Source: Actinomyces sp. UMB0138
Lineage (GTDB): Bacteria > Bacillota > Negativicutes > Veillonellales > Veillonellaceae
Assembly: GCF_002849225.1 (NCBI RefSeq)
Contig: NZ_PKMC01000001.1
Span: forward strand, 235,932-299,931
Direction: 5' to 3'
DNA: 64,000 bases
Translations under genes and position numbers: made by a program
In this document: positions 43,597 through 52,373 of the stretch, piece after piece
How the letters are laid out: the number at the start of each line of letters is the position of its first letter
Numbering within the stretch: position 1 is the stretch's first letter
Notes under the pieces: generated by a model
What the model was told of the DNA's origin: nothing
Database searches by the model: none
Seen by the model: only the letters and a program-made list of their open reading frames with translations

Positions 43597-44867
43597 TTCT
43601 CCTGTGCGGCTTTGTTGGAGTCTTCTACAGCTGCTCCCACGGGGGAGGAAGTCTCTGTTGTCGGCGTTTCGCTCGGGGTGGACTCGGATTCAGTTGGCTC
43701 TGGCTCGGACGATGAAGGAGCCGGCTCCGGCTTGGCTGACTCTTCCTTCTTCGGAGTCTGCTTGGGCGCGGGAGGTTGAATCACGTAAGTCTTCGAATTT
43801 CCATCGCGAACCGACAAGCCGGTAGGTAGGTCAGTATCTTTAATGAGCGCTTCCCACACCTGCTGGGCCTGGTCAGAGAAAATGACTCGATCCGGATCTA
43901 GCGGGTAGGGCTCGTTGGGAGCCGTGGCAAAGCGAACATTAGCGGGATCGATCGACCTCAGAGAATTGCCGAACCCGCCCAGCGCTGCGAGCGATGAAAA
44001 GCCGGAGGAAACTGTAAGCGAAGAGAGCCCCGCCTTAGTGAACCCGTACAGCGAAGATAGGTCTGTCAAAAGATTCTTCTTTAGGGCCGTGCGGATCATA
44101 ATCCCTAGGAGGCGCTGCTGGCGTTGGATCCTCGAGAGATCTGAACCATCGCCAATGTAGCGCAATCTGGCGTAACCAACCGACGCCTTGCCATTCAGGT
44201 GGTTGCAGCCCTTCTTTAGATCAATGTGGGCCTGCTCGTCGCTTATATCCTCATCAAGCCAGAGCTTTAGGCCGCCAAGTGAATCGACCATCGAGGAGAA
44301 GCCATTGAAATCGGCAAGCACATATTCGTCGATCCGAACGCCCGTGTTGGCCTCTACAGTTTTCTTGGCACATTCGATGCCCGCTACGGTATCCGAGTTG
44401 CCAGCTGCCTCACTGAATGCGCTGTTAACTTGGCCAAAGCTTTCCTCTGTTTCGCCGCCGCCCTCGGTTTTACAAGACGGCAGATCAACCATTGTGTCGC
44501 GAGGGATAGATATGACGGAAACAGATTTCCTGTCCTTGGCAATGTGGGCGATCATCATGGTGTCTGAGCGCATGCCCTCGACTCCGGTGTCTTCGCCCTC
44601 GCCGGATTTGCCGGAGCGAGTGTCCGAGCCTAAAACAAGCACGTTTACTGCCCGTCCCGCGTAGTGATCGTAGGGAAGGAAGCCCCCGCGACCGCCCGCA
44701 ACGTTAAGCGAATTGTTCAAATCCTGGTAGAACAGTATGCCTGCTGTAACGAGGAATACTGCAAATGCCAAGATCGCGATCCCAATCCGCGTTGGCCAGC
44801 TGCGCCCTCTGGGTAGCTTTGATGCATGCGTTGGGTGGTCACGATACAATGCGTGCCTATTAGTCAT
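43584..44867 (-). CDS. LytR-CpsA-Psr (LCP) ligase with Ser/Pro/Glu tail
   Basis: A 427-residue LCP protein with a membrane helix at about 28-47 and an extracytoplasmic LCP domain: VLGSDTRSGKSG, GMRSDTMMIAHI, SIPRDTMVDLP, RLRYIGDGSDLSRIQRQQR. A low-complexity tail of about 60 residues rich in Pro, Ser, Glu and Thr follows and could reach into the wall. The ATG lies six bases after TAGTAT, so besides read-through from the DUF2304 gene (with which it overlaps four bases) it may have its own leaderless transcript. Confidence 0.9.
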   Translation of the reverse strand: MTNRHALYRDHPTHASKLPRGRSWPTRIGIAILAFAVFLVTAGILFYQDLNNSLNVAGGRGGFLPYDHYAGRAVNVLVLGSDTRSGKSGEGEDTGVEGMRSDTMMIAHIAKDRKSVSVISIPRDTMVDLPSCKTEGGGETEESFGQVNSAFSEAAGNSDTVAGIECAKKTVEANTGVRIDEYVLADFNGFSSMVDSLGGLKLWLDEDISDEQAHIDLKKGCNHLNGKASVGYARLRYIGDGSDLSRIQRQQRLLGIMIRTALKKNLLTDLSSLYGFTKAGLSSLTVSSGFSSLAALGGFGNSLRSIDPANVRFATAPNEPYPLDPDRVIFSDQAQQVWEALIKDTDLPTGLSVRDGNSKTYVIQPPAPKQTPKKEESAKPEPAPSSSEPEPTESESTPSETPTTETSSPVGAAVEDSNKAAQEKCEP

Positions 44868-45220
44868 CGCTCTATACTATTGCTCGATTCAGGTTTTTGG
44901 GCGTTCATGATAGCTAGTTCACGTGCTAGTTTTGTGATTTTGCGCTGCTGAAAGTGCGACCGTTTCGACTGGTAAGCCAGCGAGGCGAAGAACGCGATAA
45001 CAAGCAGGTATAGCAACAGGTCGGCGCCACGCTGAACCCCAACCATGGCTGCCACCTTCGAGGTGATGGATGGCCACAAAATGGCAATAACTGCGAGTAG
45101 TGCGAATATCGAGATGGAAAGGCGCCGCAGGGCGAGTTTCTTGTCTGAACCTTCGCGGGAGCGGATCAGTAGTACGGCTACGGCAAGGATTCCGACGATA
45201 AGAATTACTTTAATCAGCAT
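44864..45220 (-). CDS. DUF2304 small membrane protein
   Basis: A 118-residue protein with an N-terminal membrane helix, two more hydrophobic segments (about 33-52 and 66-84) and a basic C-terminal helix (SKRSHFQQRKITKLARELA). DUF2304 proteins usually accompany GT2 polyprenyl-phosphate glycosyltransferases, as here. GAGGAAACC precedes the ATG. It probably anchors or assists the soluble GT2 encoded seven bases upstream. Confidence 0.85.
   Translation of the reverse strand: MLIKVILIVGILAVAVLLIRSREGSDKKLALRRLSISIFALLAVIAILWPSITSKVAAMVGVQRGADLLLYLLVIAFFASLAYQSKRSHFQQRKITKLARELAIMNAQKPESSNSIER
44874..44879 (-). promoter_or_regulatory. -10 box for a leaderless LCP transcript
   Basis: On the minus strand TAGTAT is followed by AGAGCG and the ATG at 44867, inside the end of the DUF2304 gene. 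Confidence 0.45.
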
Positions 45221-45227
45221 GGTTTCC

Positions 45228-45905
45228 TCAGTGAAGCAGAAGGTCAGTGACGATATTGATGGAATTCAGCAGGGACTGTCCCTTCGCCCGTGAATAGTCC
45301 GTGTAACGAATGTGAACCGGCAACTCGGACCAGGGGAGTTTGGTGGCGGCAAGTTTGCTCACAATCTCGCTTGCGTGAGCCATCCGGTTTTGGTTCAGAT
45401 AAATTCGCTCCACAGCGTCGCGGCGCAAAGCGCGTAGACCATTGTGCGCGTCGGTGAGCTTCAGACCGGTCTCAATGCGAGTGACGAATGCGGCGGTCTT
45501 CAGCACTAGCTGCTTGATCTTCCCGGCCTCGATATTGCCGCCTAAGAAACGGGAGCCAAAAATTATGGCCTTGTCGTTTTCTTCGGCGTACTGGACCATC
45601 GCTAGGGCATCGGAAGTTTGATGCTGTCCGTCGGCATCAAATGTCACAACATACTTGCCGTTAGTTTTGCGAAGAAAATACGAAAACCCGGTCTGAAGGG
45701 CTGCCCCCTGCCCCATATTGATAGGGTGGGTGAGCACTGTAGCGCCAGCTCTTAATGCTTCCTGACCAGAGTCGTCTGTGGAGCCATCATCTACACAAAT
45801 AATGTTGGGAAACACTTTTAGGGTGTCCCGAATGACCTGGCCAATTACTTCGGCCTCGTTATAAAGAGGCATAACCAGGTACGTATTGGTAGTGAGAGAA
45901 GACAT
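45228..45905 (-). CDS. GT2 glycosyltransferase (DPM1-like), partner of DUF2304
   Basis: A 225-residue family 2 glycosyltransferase without membrane helices. TYLVMPLYNEAEVIGQVI, CVDDGSTDDSGQEA, TFDADGQHQTSDAL (metal-binding DAD) and TDAHNGLRALRRDAVERIYL place it with dolichol/polyprenyl-phosphate sugar synthases. ATG at 45905 is chosen; a TTG at 45923 would add six residues. It heads the operon with DUF2304 and two LCP genes, divergent from the nucleotide-sugar genes. Confidence 0.88.
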   Translation of the reverse strand: MSSLTTNTYLVMPLYNEAEVIGQVIRDTLKVFPNIICVDDGSTDDSGQEALRAGATVLTHPINMGQGAALQTGFSYFLRKTNGKYVVTFDADGQHQTSDALAMVQYAEENDKAIIFGSRFLGGNIEAGKIKQLVLKTAAFVTRIETGLKLTDAHNGLRALRRDAVERIYLNQNRMAHASEIVSKLAATKLPWSELPVHIRYTDYSRAKGQSLLNSINIVTDLLLH

Positions 45906-46029
45906 GGTAACAGTGTTGCACAAGTTCCGTTAAAACTGCTTGACAAAGAGGGCGTGCCCCTGGTGAAAAGTGTCATGCTGACATGCCCCTTGCCAGGTGA
46001 AGGCTGATCTAATGTGGCCTCTAGGCGGT

Positions 46030-46060
46030 TTGTCATAGTCGTATTTAACGAAAATAAGCT
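46030..46060 (+). promoter_or_regulatory. Candidate promoter of the diacetamido-uronate operon
   Basis: TTGTCA (46030-46035) and TAAGCT (46055-46060) with a 19-base spacer stand 40 bases before the first gene. GGGGAGG just before 46100 is the ribosome binding site. Confidence 0.4.
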
Positions 46061-46099
46061 AACGTGTTTGTGTAAATAGTAAGGCCCAAGGGGAGGCTC

Positions 46100-46690
46100 A
46101 TGGTTCGGATAGTTGACACTGCAGACGTGTCTGATGAGGCAAAGATTGGCGAAGGCTCTTCGATCTGGCATCTAGCCCAGGTACGTGAACATGCAGTCCT
46201 AGGTGAAAATTGCGTCGTCGGCCGTGGGGCTTATATCGGCGAGGGCGTGCAGCTAGGAAATAACTGCAAGGTGCAAAACTACGCGCTGGTATACGAGCCC
46301 GCCAAGATTGCAGATGGCGTGTTTATCGGTCCAGCTGTCGTACTTACGAACGATCACTATCCACGGGCGGTCAATCCAGATGGCTCGCTCAAATCTGCTT
46401 CTGATTGGGAGCAGGTAGGAGTAACTATCGGACAGGGCGCTGCAATTGGGGCTCGTTCGGTATGTGTAGCTCCAGTGAAGATCGGGCCGTGGGCACTGGT
46501 TGCCGCAGGCTCAGTAGTAGTAAAAGATGTACCTGCTCACGCGTTAGTTGCGGGAGTTCCTGCCAAACAGATCGGTTGGGTAGGAAAAGCAGGGGTTAAG
46601 CTTGAAAGTGTTTCAGAAGGATACCGCTGCCCGCAGACAGGTATGCTTTACAAGGAAGAAAACGGCGAACTGACGGAGGTTTGCGAATAA
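46100..46690 (+). CDS. Left-handed beta-helix acetyltransferase (WbpD/WlbB-like)
   Basis: A 196-residue hexapeptide-repeat enzyme matching WbpD/WlbB-type UDP-GlcNAc(3NH2)A N-acetyltransferases. Repeats run from about 8 to 150 (AKIGEGSSIWHLAQVREHAVLGENC, in successive rungs), with VFIGPAVVLTNDHYPRAVNP as the family motif. GGGGAGG precedes the ATG. It is followed without a gap by the aminotransferase and then the dehydrogenase of the same predicted pathway, so the substrate assignment rests mainly on context. Confidence 0.85.
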   Translation: MVRIVDTADVSDEAKIGEGSSIWHLAQVREHAVLGENCVVGRGAYIGEGVQLGNNCKVQNYALVYEPAKIADGVFIGPAVVLTNDHYPRAVNPDGSLKSASDWEQVGVTIGQGAAIGARSVCVAPVKIGPWALVAAGSVVVKDVPAHALVAGVPAKQIGWVGKAGVKLESVSEGYRCPQTGMLYKEENGELTEVCE

Positions 46691-47791
46691 ATGTCTAAGG
46701 AATTCATTCCTGCAGCCAAGCCACTAATTGGCAAGGAAGAAGAAGAAGCTGTCCAGCGGGTGCTGGAATCCGGGATGGTCGCACAGGGCCCTCAGGTCGC
46801 AGCTTTTGAAGAGGAGTTCTCGGCCCAGATGGCCAAGGGAGCTTCCTCCTGTGCAGTCAACTCGGGTACCTCGGCATTGCACGTTGGTTTGCTGGCTGCC
46901 GGGATTGGTCCTGGCGACGAAGTTATTGTTCCTTCGTTTACGTTTGCGGCTACCGCTAACTCGGTAGCAATGACCGGCGCCAAGCCGGTATTTGCTGATA
47001 TCGAGGCCGACTACTTCAACCTCGATCCGAAGCATGTAGAAGAGCAGATTACCGAGCACACTAAGGCCATCATGCCGGTGCACCTTTATGGACATCCGGC
47101 CAAGATGGAGCAGATTGTAAAGATTGCTCAGGAACACAACCTCTTCGTCTTTGAAGACTGTGCTCAGGCGCATGGAGCCACCTTGAATGGCAAGCAGGTT
47201 GGTACCTTCGGTGCGTTTGGTGCCTTCAGCTTCTACCCGACCAAGAACATGACGGCCGGTGAAGGCGGCATGATCACTACCTCCGATCCAGAGGTGTTGC
47301 GTCGTGCCAAGATGATCCGTAACCAGGGCATGGAAAAGCGTTACGCGAATGAACTGGTTGGCGTCAACAACCGTATGACCGACATTAACGCTGCGATCGG
47401 CCGCGAACAGCTCAAGAAGGTTGGCGCCTGGACCGAGACTCGCCAGCAGAACGCGAAGTACCTCTCTGACCACATCGAGGGCGTGATTACTCCTAAGGTC
47501 ATGGAAGGGGCAACTCACGTCTACCACCAGTACACGATCCGTGTTGAGTCCGATCGCGATGGCTTCCAGCAGGCTCTGAAGGACGAGTACCAGATCGGTT
47601 CCGGTGTCTACTACCCGATTCCGAACCACAAGCTTCCTTCTTTGGCCGAGTACGCGCCGAATTTGGAGCTGCCTGTCACGCAGCAGGTGGCGGAGCAGTG
47701 CCTGTCGCTGCCGGTACACCCGTCCTTGGATCAGGAAGATCTGGAGCGGATCGTCGAGGCAGTCAATAAGCTCGCTCAGGCAGGTGCATAG
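46691..47791 (+). CDS. DegT/DnrJ/EryC1 sugar aminotransferase (WbpE/WlbC-like)
   Basis: A 366-residue PLP-dependent nucleotide-sugar aminotransferase. FIPAAKPLIGKEEEEAVQ is a typical start, CAVNSGTSALHVGLLAAGIG binds PLP phosphate, FEDCAQAHGA gives the Asp, and FSFYPTKNMTAGEGG holds the PLP lysine. In the WbpA-B-E-D route the enzyme would aminate UDP-2-acetamido-3-keto-glucuronate. Its codon use is more biased toward common codons than the glycosyltransferases, suggesting good expression. It overlaps the next GTG. Confidence 0.9.
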   Translation: MSKEFIPAAKPLIGKEEEEAVQRVLESGMVAQGPQVAAFEEEFSAQMAKGASSCAVNSGTSALHVGLLAAGIGPGDEVIVPSFTFAATANSVAMTGAKPVFADIEADYFNLDPKHVEEQITEHTKAIMPVHLYGHPAKMEQIVKIAQEHNLFVFEDCAQAHGATLNGKQVGTFGAFGAFSFYPTKNMTAGEGGMITTSDPEVLRRAKMIRNQGMEKRYANELVGVNNRMTDINAAIGREQLKKVGAWTETRQQNAKYLSDHIEGVITPKVMEGATHVYHQYTIRVESDRDGFQQALKDEYQIGSGVYYPIPNHKLPSLAEYAPNLELPVTQQVAEQCLSLPVHPSLDQEDLERIVEAVNKLAQAGA

Positions 47792-48777
47792 TGGCTAACC
47801 TGCGTTACGGCCTGATCGGCCTTGGCTCCATGGGGCGCCACCACGCCCGCAATATCCGTGCCCTAGAGGGCGTGGACCTGGTAGCCGTGGCGGATCCGTA
47901 TGGCGATAAGTTTGGAGTTGCCGGAGACCTGCCGGTGTTGCCAGACGTCGAGGCTTTGATTGAGCAGAACCTAGACGCAGCCATGGTTGCTGTGCCTACC
48001 GCTTTCCATGCCGAGACCGCATTGAAGTTGGCAGCTGCTGGCGTTCACACGATGGTAGAAAAGCCGCTTGCCTCTTCGATCGAAGATGGCGAGGCCATGG
48101 TAAAGGCATTTGAAGAGGCGAATCTGGTTGGCGCTGTAGGTTACGTTGAGCGCTGCAACCCTGCCTTGCTCGAAATGCGTAAGCGCATCACTGAGGGCCA
48201 GCTAGGGAAGGTTTACCAGATCTCCACTAGGCGGCAGTCGCCGTTCCCGGCGCGTATCTCGGATGTCGGAGTTGTGAAAGACTTGGCAACCCACGATGTC
48301 GATCTGACCGCATGGGTAGCCGATTCTGCCTACGAGACCATTTCTGCGCAGACCACCTATAGGGCAGGGCGCGAATTTGAAGACATGGTTATTGCTTCTG
48401 GCAAACTGAAGAACGGTATTCTGGTCAACCATACTGTCAATTGGTTGAGCCCCTTCAAGGATCGCACCACTGTTGTTCTAGGAGAGAAGGGTGCCCTGGT
48501 AGCCGAGACCGTCATGGGAGATCTGACCTTCTACGAGAATGGCAAGGCACCTCTTGGCTGGGATCAAATCCGGAATTTCCGCGGCGTATCCGAAGGTGAA
48601 GTTACTCGTTACGCCCTGCAGAAGCGGGAACCGCTCGCAGTCGAACACGAGCATTTCCGGGACGCCATCCTAGGTAAGGCCGAAGAACACGTCACCATGC
48701 GGGAAGCATTGACGACGATGAAGGTCATTCAGGGGATTTTGGACTCTGCCGAATCCGGCAAGGCTGTCTCCTTCTAA
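47791..48777 (+). CDS. Gfo/Idh/MocA oxidoreductase (WbpB/WlbA-like)
   Basis: A 328-residue NAD-dependent sugar dehydrogenase. The Rossmann motif is YGLIGLGSMGRHHARNIRA, MVEKPLASSIEDGEAMV carries the conserved EKP, and YVERCNPALLEMRKRI and VKDLATHDVDLTAW cover the catalytic region with the H-D pair. In this context it should oxidise C3 of UDP-GlcNAcA. The start is GTG overlapping the aminotransferase stop (TAGTG). The three tightly packed genes form one functional block. Confidence 0.88.
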   Translation: MANLRYGLIGLGSMGRHHARNIRALEGVDLVAVADPYGDKFGVAGDLPVLPDVEALIEQNLDAAMVAVPTAFHAETALKLAAAGVHTMVEKPLASSIEDGEAMVKAFEEANLVGAVGYVERCNPALLEMRKRITEGQLGKVYQISTRRQSPFPARISDVGVVKDLATHDVDLTAWVADSAYETISAQTTYRAGREFEDMVIASGKLKNGILVNHTVNWLSPFKDRTTVVLGEKGALVAETVMGDLTFYENGKAPLGWDQIRNFRGVSEGEVTRYALQKREPLAVEHEHFRDAILGKAEEHVTMREALTTMKVIQGILDSAESGKAVSF

Positions 48778-48815
48778 GCTGCCAGAAGAGGGAAATATTG
48801 CACTCTAGAGGATCT

Positions 48816-49979
48816 ATGAAGTCGATCAAGCTAGTATCGCGCATATTCTCTCCGGAGGTTGCAGCTGCTACATTGCGCCTCGATGCAGTGGTGGAAGCAC
48901 TACTGCATCGAGGCTGCGCTGTTAACGTCCTGACAACTACGTATGAGCGCACCGGCAGTGAATCGAAAGGTGCCCTTCGGATAAGTAGATGGCCAGCATT
49001 GCGTGATTCCGAGGGCTACCTGCGGGGCTACGTGCAGTACGCATCTTTCGATGTCCCGCTGCTAGCGCGGCTGCTCTTTTCTAGGTCTGCCAGTGCCGTG
49101 TTAGTAGAACCTCCTCCAACAACGGGAGTGATGGTTCGCATTGCAAGTTTTCTGAAACGTGTGCCCTACGTCTACTACGCTGCTGATATTTGGTCTCGCG
49201 CAGCGGACGGAACGGTTCCTTCAATCGTGTCGAACACGTTGAGGGCGATCGAAAAATTCGCGATTCGAGGCGCGGCAAAGGTCGTAGCGGTTAACGAAGA
49301 TGTCGCTTCCATTTGTCGGCAAATGGGCGCTAGTGACGTACGAGTCGTGCCGCAGGGCGTAGATACGACAGTTTTTTCCAGTTCGGGTGAGGTTCCCACG
49401 CCGGCGCAGAAAGCAGCCATCGGACTGGGGGAGCGGCCATATCTGCTTTACGGAGGTAACGCTAGCGAGGTTCACGGAGCCGAGATCTTTTTGGGCGCCT
49501 TTGAGCAAATAGTCGACCAAGTAGATTTCGATTTGGTGTTCTTCGGTAGGGGCACTAGCTGGCAAGCGTTCGCGGAACGCTCCAATACGGGGAAGCTACG
49601 AGGACGAGTCCACGTAAATGGCCTTATCGCGCCCGGTGAACTAGCAAAGTGGTTACGAGGAGCGAAGGCTTCCTTGGCCTCTATTCACCCCGATAGTGGC
49701 TACGAACTGGCATACACTACGAAAGCACTGTCGTCCTTTTCTTGCGGGACGCCGTTGCTCTACGTAGGGCAGGGGCCAACGGCGCAAGATATCCGCGATG
49801 CCCATCTTGGGATAGTAGCCGGCTATGACGCTGGCCAAGTAGCTAAGGCGATGATTACGGTAGCCGCCGAGCAATGGCCGCGTCAGCAGATTCGCAAATG
49901 GGCCGAAGAAAATAAGTCGATCTCTAGCTCTGGCATGCAGGTAGCACAGATTCTGCTAGAGGCATCTAAAGAAGGTTAG
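48816..49979 (+). CDS. GT4-type glycosyltransferase
   Basis: A 387-residue GT-B enzyme. KLVSRIFSPEVAAATLRLDA starts the acceptor domain; PYVYYAADIWSRAADG and VVAVNEDVASICRQMGA, then VRVVPQGVDTTVF, are classic GT4 motifs, and LLYGGNASEVHGAEIFLGA opens the donor domain. ATG at 48816 follows TAGAGGA; the TTG at 48798 is unlikely. It shares the direction of the sugar genes and precedes two more glycosyltransferases. Donor and acceptor are unknown. Confidence 0.83.
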   Translation: MKSIKLVSRIFSPEVAAATLRLDAVVEALLHRGCAVNVLTTTYERTGSESKGALRISRWPALRDSEGYLRGYVQYASFDVPLLARLLFSRSASAVLVEPPPTTGVMVRIASFLKRVPYVYYAADIWSRAADGTVPSIVSNTLRAIEKFAIRGAAKVVAVNEDVASICRQMGASDVRVVPQGVDTTVFSSSGEVPTPAQKAAIGLGERPYLLYGGNASEVHGAEIFLGAFEQIVDQVDFDLVFFGRGTSWQAFAERSNTGKLRGRVHVNGLIAPGELAKWLRGAKASLASIHPDSGYELAYTTKALSSFSCGTPLLYVGQGPTAQDIRDAHLGIVAGYDAGQVAKAMITVAAEQWPRQQIRKWAEENKSISSSGMQVAQILLEASKEG

Positions 49980-49981
49980 TA

Positions 49982-51121
49982 ATGAAGAACATCCTGGTGA
50001 TCACCTTTTCGGATATTCCGAAGGACGCCCGCGTATTGCGTCAACTATCGGTTGTGCGCGAGTTCGGCCATGTCACGACACTTGCCTATGGAGAAAAGGC
50101 CGAATTTGCAGATGAGCATCTGCGGATTGATTCTTCTTTGCCGTCTCTGCCGCAGACTCCTGCGGGGGTGGCTGCCTTGGCAGCACATAGATTCCGTACA
50201 GCGGAACGGCTTATTCCTGCAGCTAAGCAGGGATTGAAGTTGGTGGGCAATCGCAAGTTTGACGCAATAATTGCTAACGATGCAAGAGCGCTTCCCCTTG
50301 GCATGGCTATTGCCGGGGACGATACGCCAGTGTGGGCTGATTTGCACGAATGGGCTCCGGAGGAACGCACCCAGCTGCTGTCCTGGAGGTTGCTCGTCGC
50401 TCCCTTGATGCGGGATATTTGTAAAACTTATCTACCATCTACCGCAGCACAGACGACTGTCGCTGGGCACATCGCCCAGCTTTACCAGAAGCACTTTGGA
50501 GTTACTCCCTCAGTGATGCGCAATGCGCCCGCTTGGCAGGATCTGGAACCGAGTCCTGTAAGGGACGACAAGATTCGCCTGGTCCACTCTGGCAGTGCGG
50601 TTCCGGGCCGGTCTATTGACAAGATGATCGAAGCGGTCAAAACGCTGGACGATCGCTTCAGCCTAGACTTCTATCTGACTACTGCCGGCGATGGCGGCAA
50701 GTATCTACAGACTTTGAAAGATGTAGCGGGCGGTGACCCGAGAATTAGGTTCAATGATCCGGTAAAGCCTGCCGAGCTTCCCGCCACATTGAATTCATAC
50801 GATGTAGGCATCTTCTGGATCCCTCCCACCAATACGAATGCGCGCCTTTCGCTGCCGAATAAATTCTTCGACTTTGTACAGGCACGCTTGGCAGTTGCTG
50901 TAGGTCCGTCGATCGAGATGGCTGAACTGGTTCGAAAGCATTCACTGGGAGTTGTTTCGGAAAGATTTGAAGTCTCCAGCATTACACAGACTCTATCCAG
51001 CTTGGATTCGCAAAAAGTGAGGTCTTTCAAAGCACAAGCTCACACCCACTCCAAAGAACTTTCTTTTGACAATGAGGCTAAGGTAGCAAGAGGAATACTT
51101 AAACGTATGTTGTCGCTATGA
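49982..51121 (+). CDS. GT4-type glycosyltransferase
   Basis: A 379-residue GT-B enzyme. NILVITFSDIPKDARVLRQL is the usual start of this group, FDAIIANDARALPLGMAIA and VWADLHEWAPEER follow, and the donor domain carries IRLVHSGSAVPGRSIDKMIE and LPNKFFDFVQARLAVAVGPS with the nucleotide-binding Glu/Asn region. It starts two bases after the previous stop. The sugar is unknown. Confidence 0.83.
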   Translation: MKNILVITFSDIPKDARVLRQLSVVREFGHVTTLAYGEKAEFADEHLRIDSSLPSLPQTPAGVAALAAHRFRTAERLIPAAKQGLKLVGNRKFDAIIANDARALPLGMAIAGDDTPVWADLHEWAPEERTQLLSWRLLVAPLMRDICKTYLPSTAAQTTVAGHIAQLYQKHFGVTPSVMRNAPAWQDLEPSPVRDDKIRLVHSGSAVPGRSIDKMIEAVKTLDDRFSLDFYLTTAGDGGKYLQTLKDVAGGDPRIRFNDPVKPAELPATLNSYDVGIFWIPPTNTNARLSLPNKFFDFVQARLAVAVGPSIEMAELVRKHSLGVVSERFEVSSITQTLSSLDSQKVRSFKAQAHTHSKELSFDNEAKVARGILKRMLSL

Positions 51122-51134
51122 GTTAGGAACCTAA

Positions 51135-52373
51135 ATGCAGAAGAAGCTGCTGGTACTGCTTACCTCCGTCTTCCCCTATGACAGCGGAGAAGAGTTCTTA
51201 GAGGTTGAGCTCCCGTATCTGGCAGCTTCTTTTACTAGGGTCATAATTCTGCCCGTACATCAACTAAATCCCAAGAAACTCACCAGAAAGCTGCCGCAGA
51301 ATGTTGAGGCACGCAGCCTGCGCAGCTGCGTGCCGGCATGCAAGAGCGCTGGGATTGGGCTAAAAGCTGTTAGCGGCTGGGTACGTTCGCCCCTGCTGTC
51401 GCCGATCCCAGCTGCTTTGCAAATGCGCGCGCTGACCTCGGGTAGGTATCGTTTCGAACTGGCAAAAAATGCGCTGGCAGACGTGGATTTTTCGCGCTAT
51501 GACCAGGCGGTGTTCTACGGGTATTGGATGGCCAAGCCAGCAATGATTGCCTATTGGCTTTCCGAGTGGGCAAAAGATTTTACCGAAACCAAGTGTGCCT
51601 CGCGGGCGCACCGCTTCGATGTATATCAGGACCAGGCTCCGTTCGGATATCTACCTGCAAGGTCATTCTTAGGTAAACATTTGGATGCGGCCTTTCCCAT
51701 TTCAAAGAATGCGAAAGATGTGCTCTCCAGGGACATGGGAGATTCGATGCGTGCCGCAATGAGCATCCAACGGCTAGGAACTCGCCCTCTGCCCGAAGTG
51801 CACCGGGAAAAGACTGGGAGGCTAAATATTGTCTCCCTCTCCTCTTTGGCGCCAGTGAAGCGGTTGGATCTAGGCGCGCGGGGTATAGCGCAAGCGCTTC
51901 GCCGTGGCGTTGACTTGCACTGGTACCACATCGGAGGCGCGAAGGCGGAACAGGTAGAAGATCTCAAAGGGCTGTTGGACGAGCTCCAGATAAGCGAATC
52001 TGTAACTCTGATCGGCCAACTGCCCCACGAAGAGGCGCTAAATTTCCTGGCGGACCCGAAGCTGACCGTGTTCATGAATACTTCCTCTTCCGAGGGCGTG
52101 CCTGTTTCGATCATGGAGGCGTTGGGATGCTCGCTCCCGACTGTCTGCACAGATGTCGGCGGAAGTGGCGAACTGGTAGAAGAGGGCGTTAACGGTTCGC
52201 TGCTAGCGGCGGATATACAACCGAATGATTTAGCAGAGATCCTTGATCGCTGGTACCGGATGGGACAGGACGAGTACGCACGTTTTAGCAAGAATGCGCG
52301 GAATACCTGGGAAGAAAAGTGCGACGCTCGTAATGTGTACCCGAAGCTGATTGCAGAAATGGAACAGATGTGA
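51135..52373 (+). CDS. GT4-type glycosyltransferase
   Basis: A 412-residue GT-B enzyme. Acceptor part KLLVLLTSVFPYDSGEEFLE; donor part LNIVSLSSLAPVKRLDLGAR, then VTLIGQLPHEEALNFLAD and the family signature NTSSSEGVPVSIMEALGC with its ExxxxE-type pattern, ending VCTDVGGSGELVEEGVNG. The stop overlaps the GTG of the flippase gene (ATGTGA), coupling the two. Confidence 0.87.
   Translation: MQKKLLVLLTSVFPYDSGEEFLEVELPYLAASFTRVIILPVHQLNPKKLTRKLPQNVEARSLRSCVPACKSAGIGLKAVSGWVRSPLLSPIPAALQMRALTSGRYRFELAKNALADVDFSRYDQAVFYGYWMAKPAMIAYWLSEWAKDFTETKCASRAHRFDVYQDQAPFGYLPARSFLGKHLDAAFPISKNAKDVLSRDMGDSMRAAMSIQRLGTRPLPEVHREKTGRLNIVSLSSLAPVKRLDLGARGIAQALRRGVDLHWYHIGGAKAEQVEDLKGLLDELQISESVTLIGQLPHEEALNFLADPKLTVFMNTSSSEGVPVSIMEALGCSLPTVCTDVGGSGELVEEGVNGSLLAADIQPNDLAEILDRWYRMGQDEYARFSKNARNTWEEKCDARNVYPKLIAEMEQM

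Noticed and set aside
46724..47719. 331-codon minus-strand frame opposite the aminotransferase
   Set aside because: The aminotransferase has all PLP motifs; the reverse frame has no family resemblance and arises from strongly biased codons.
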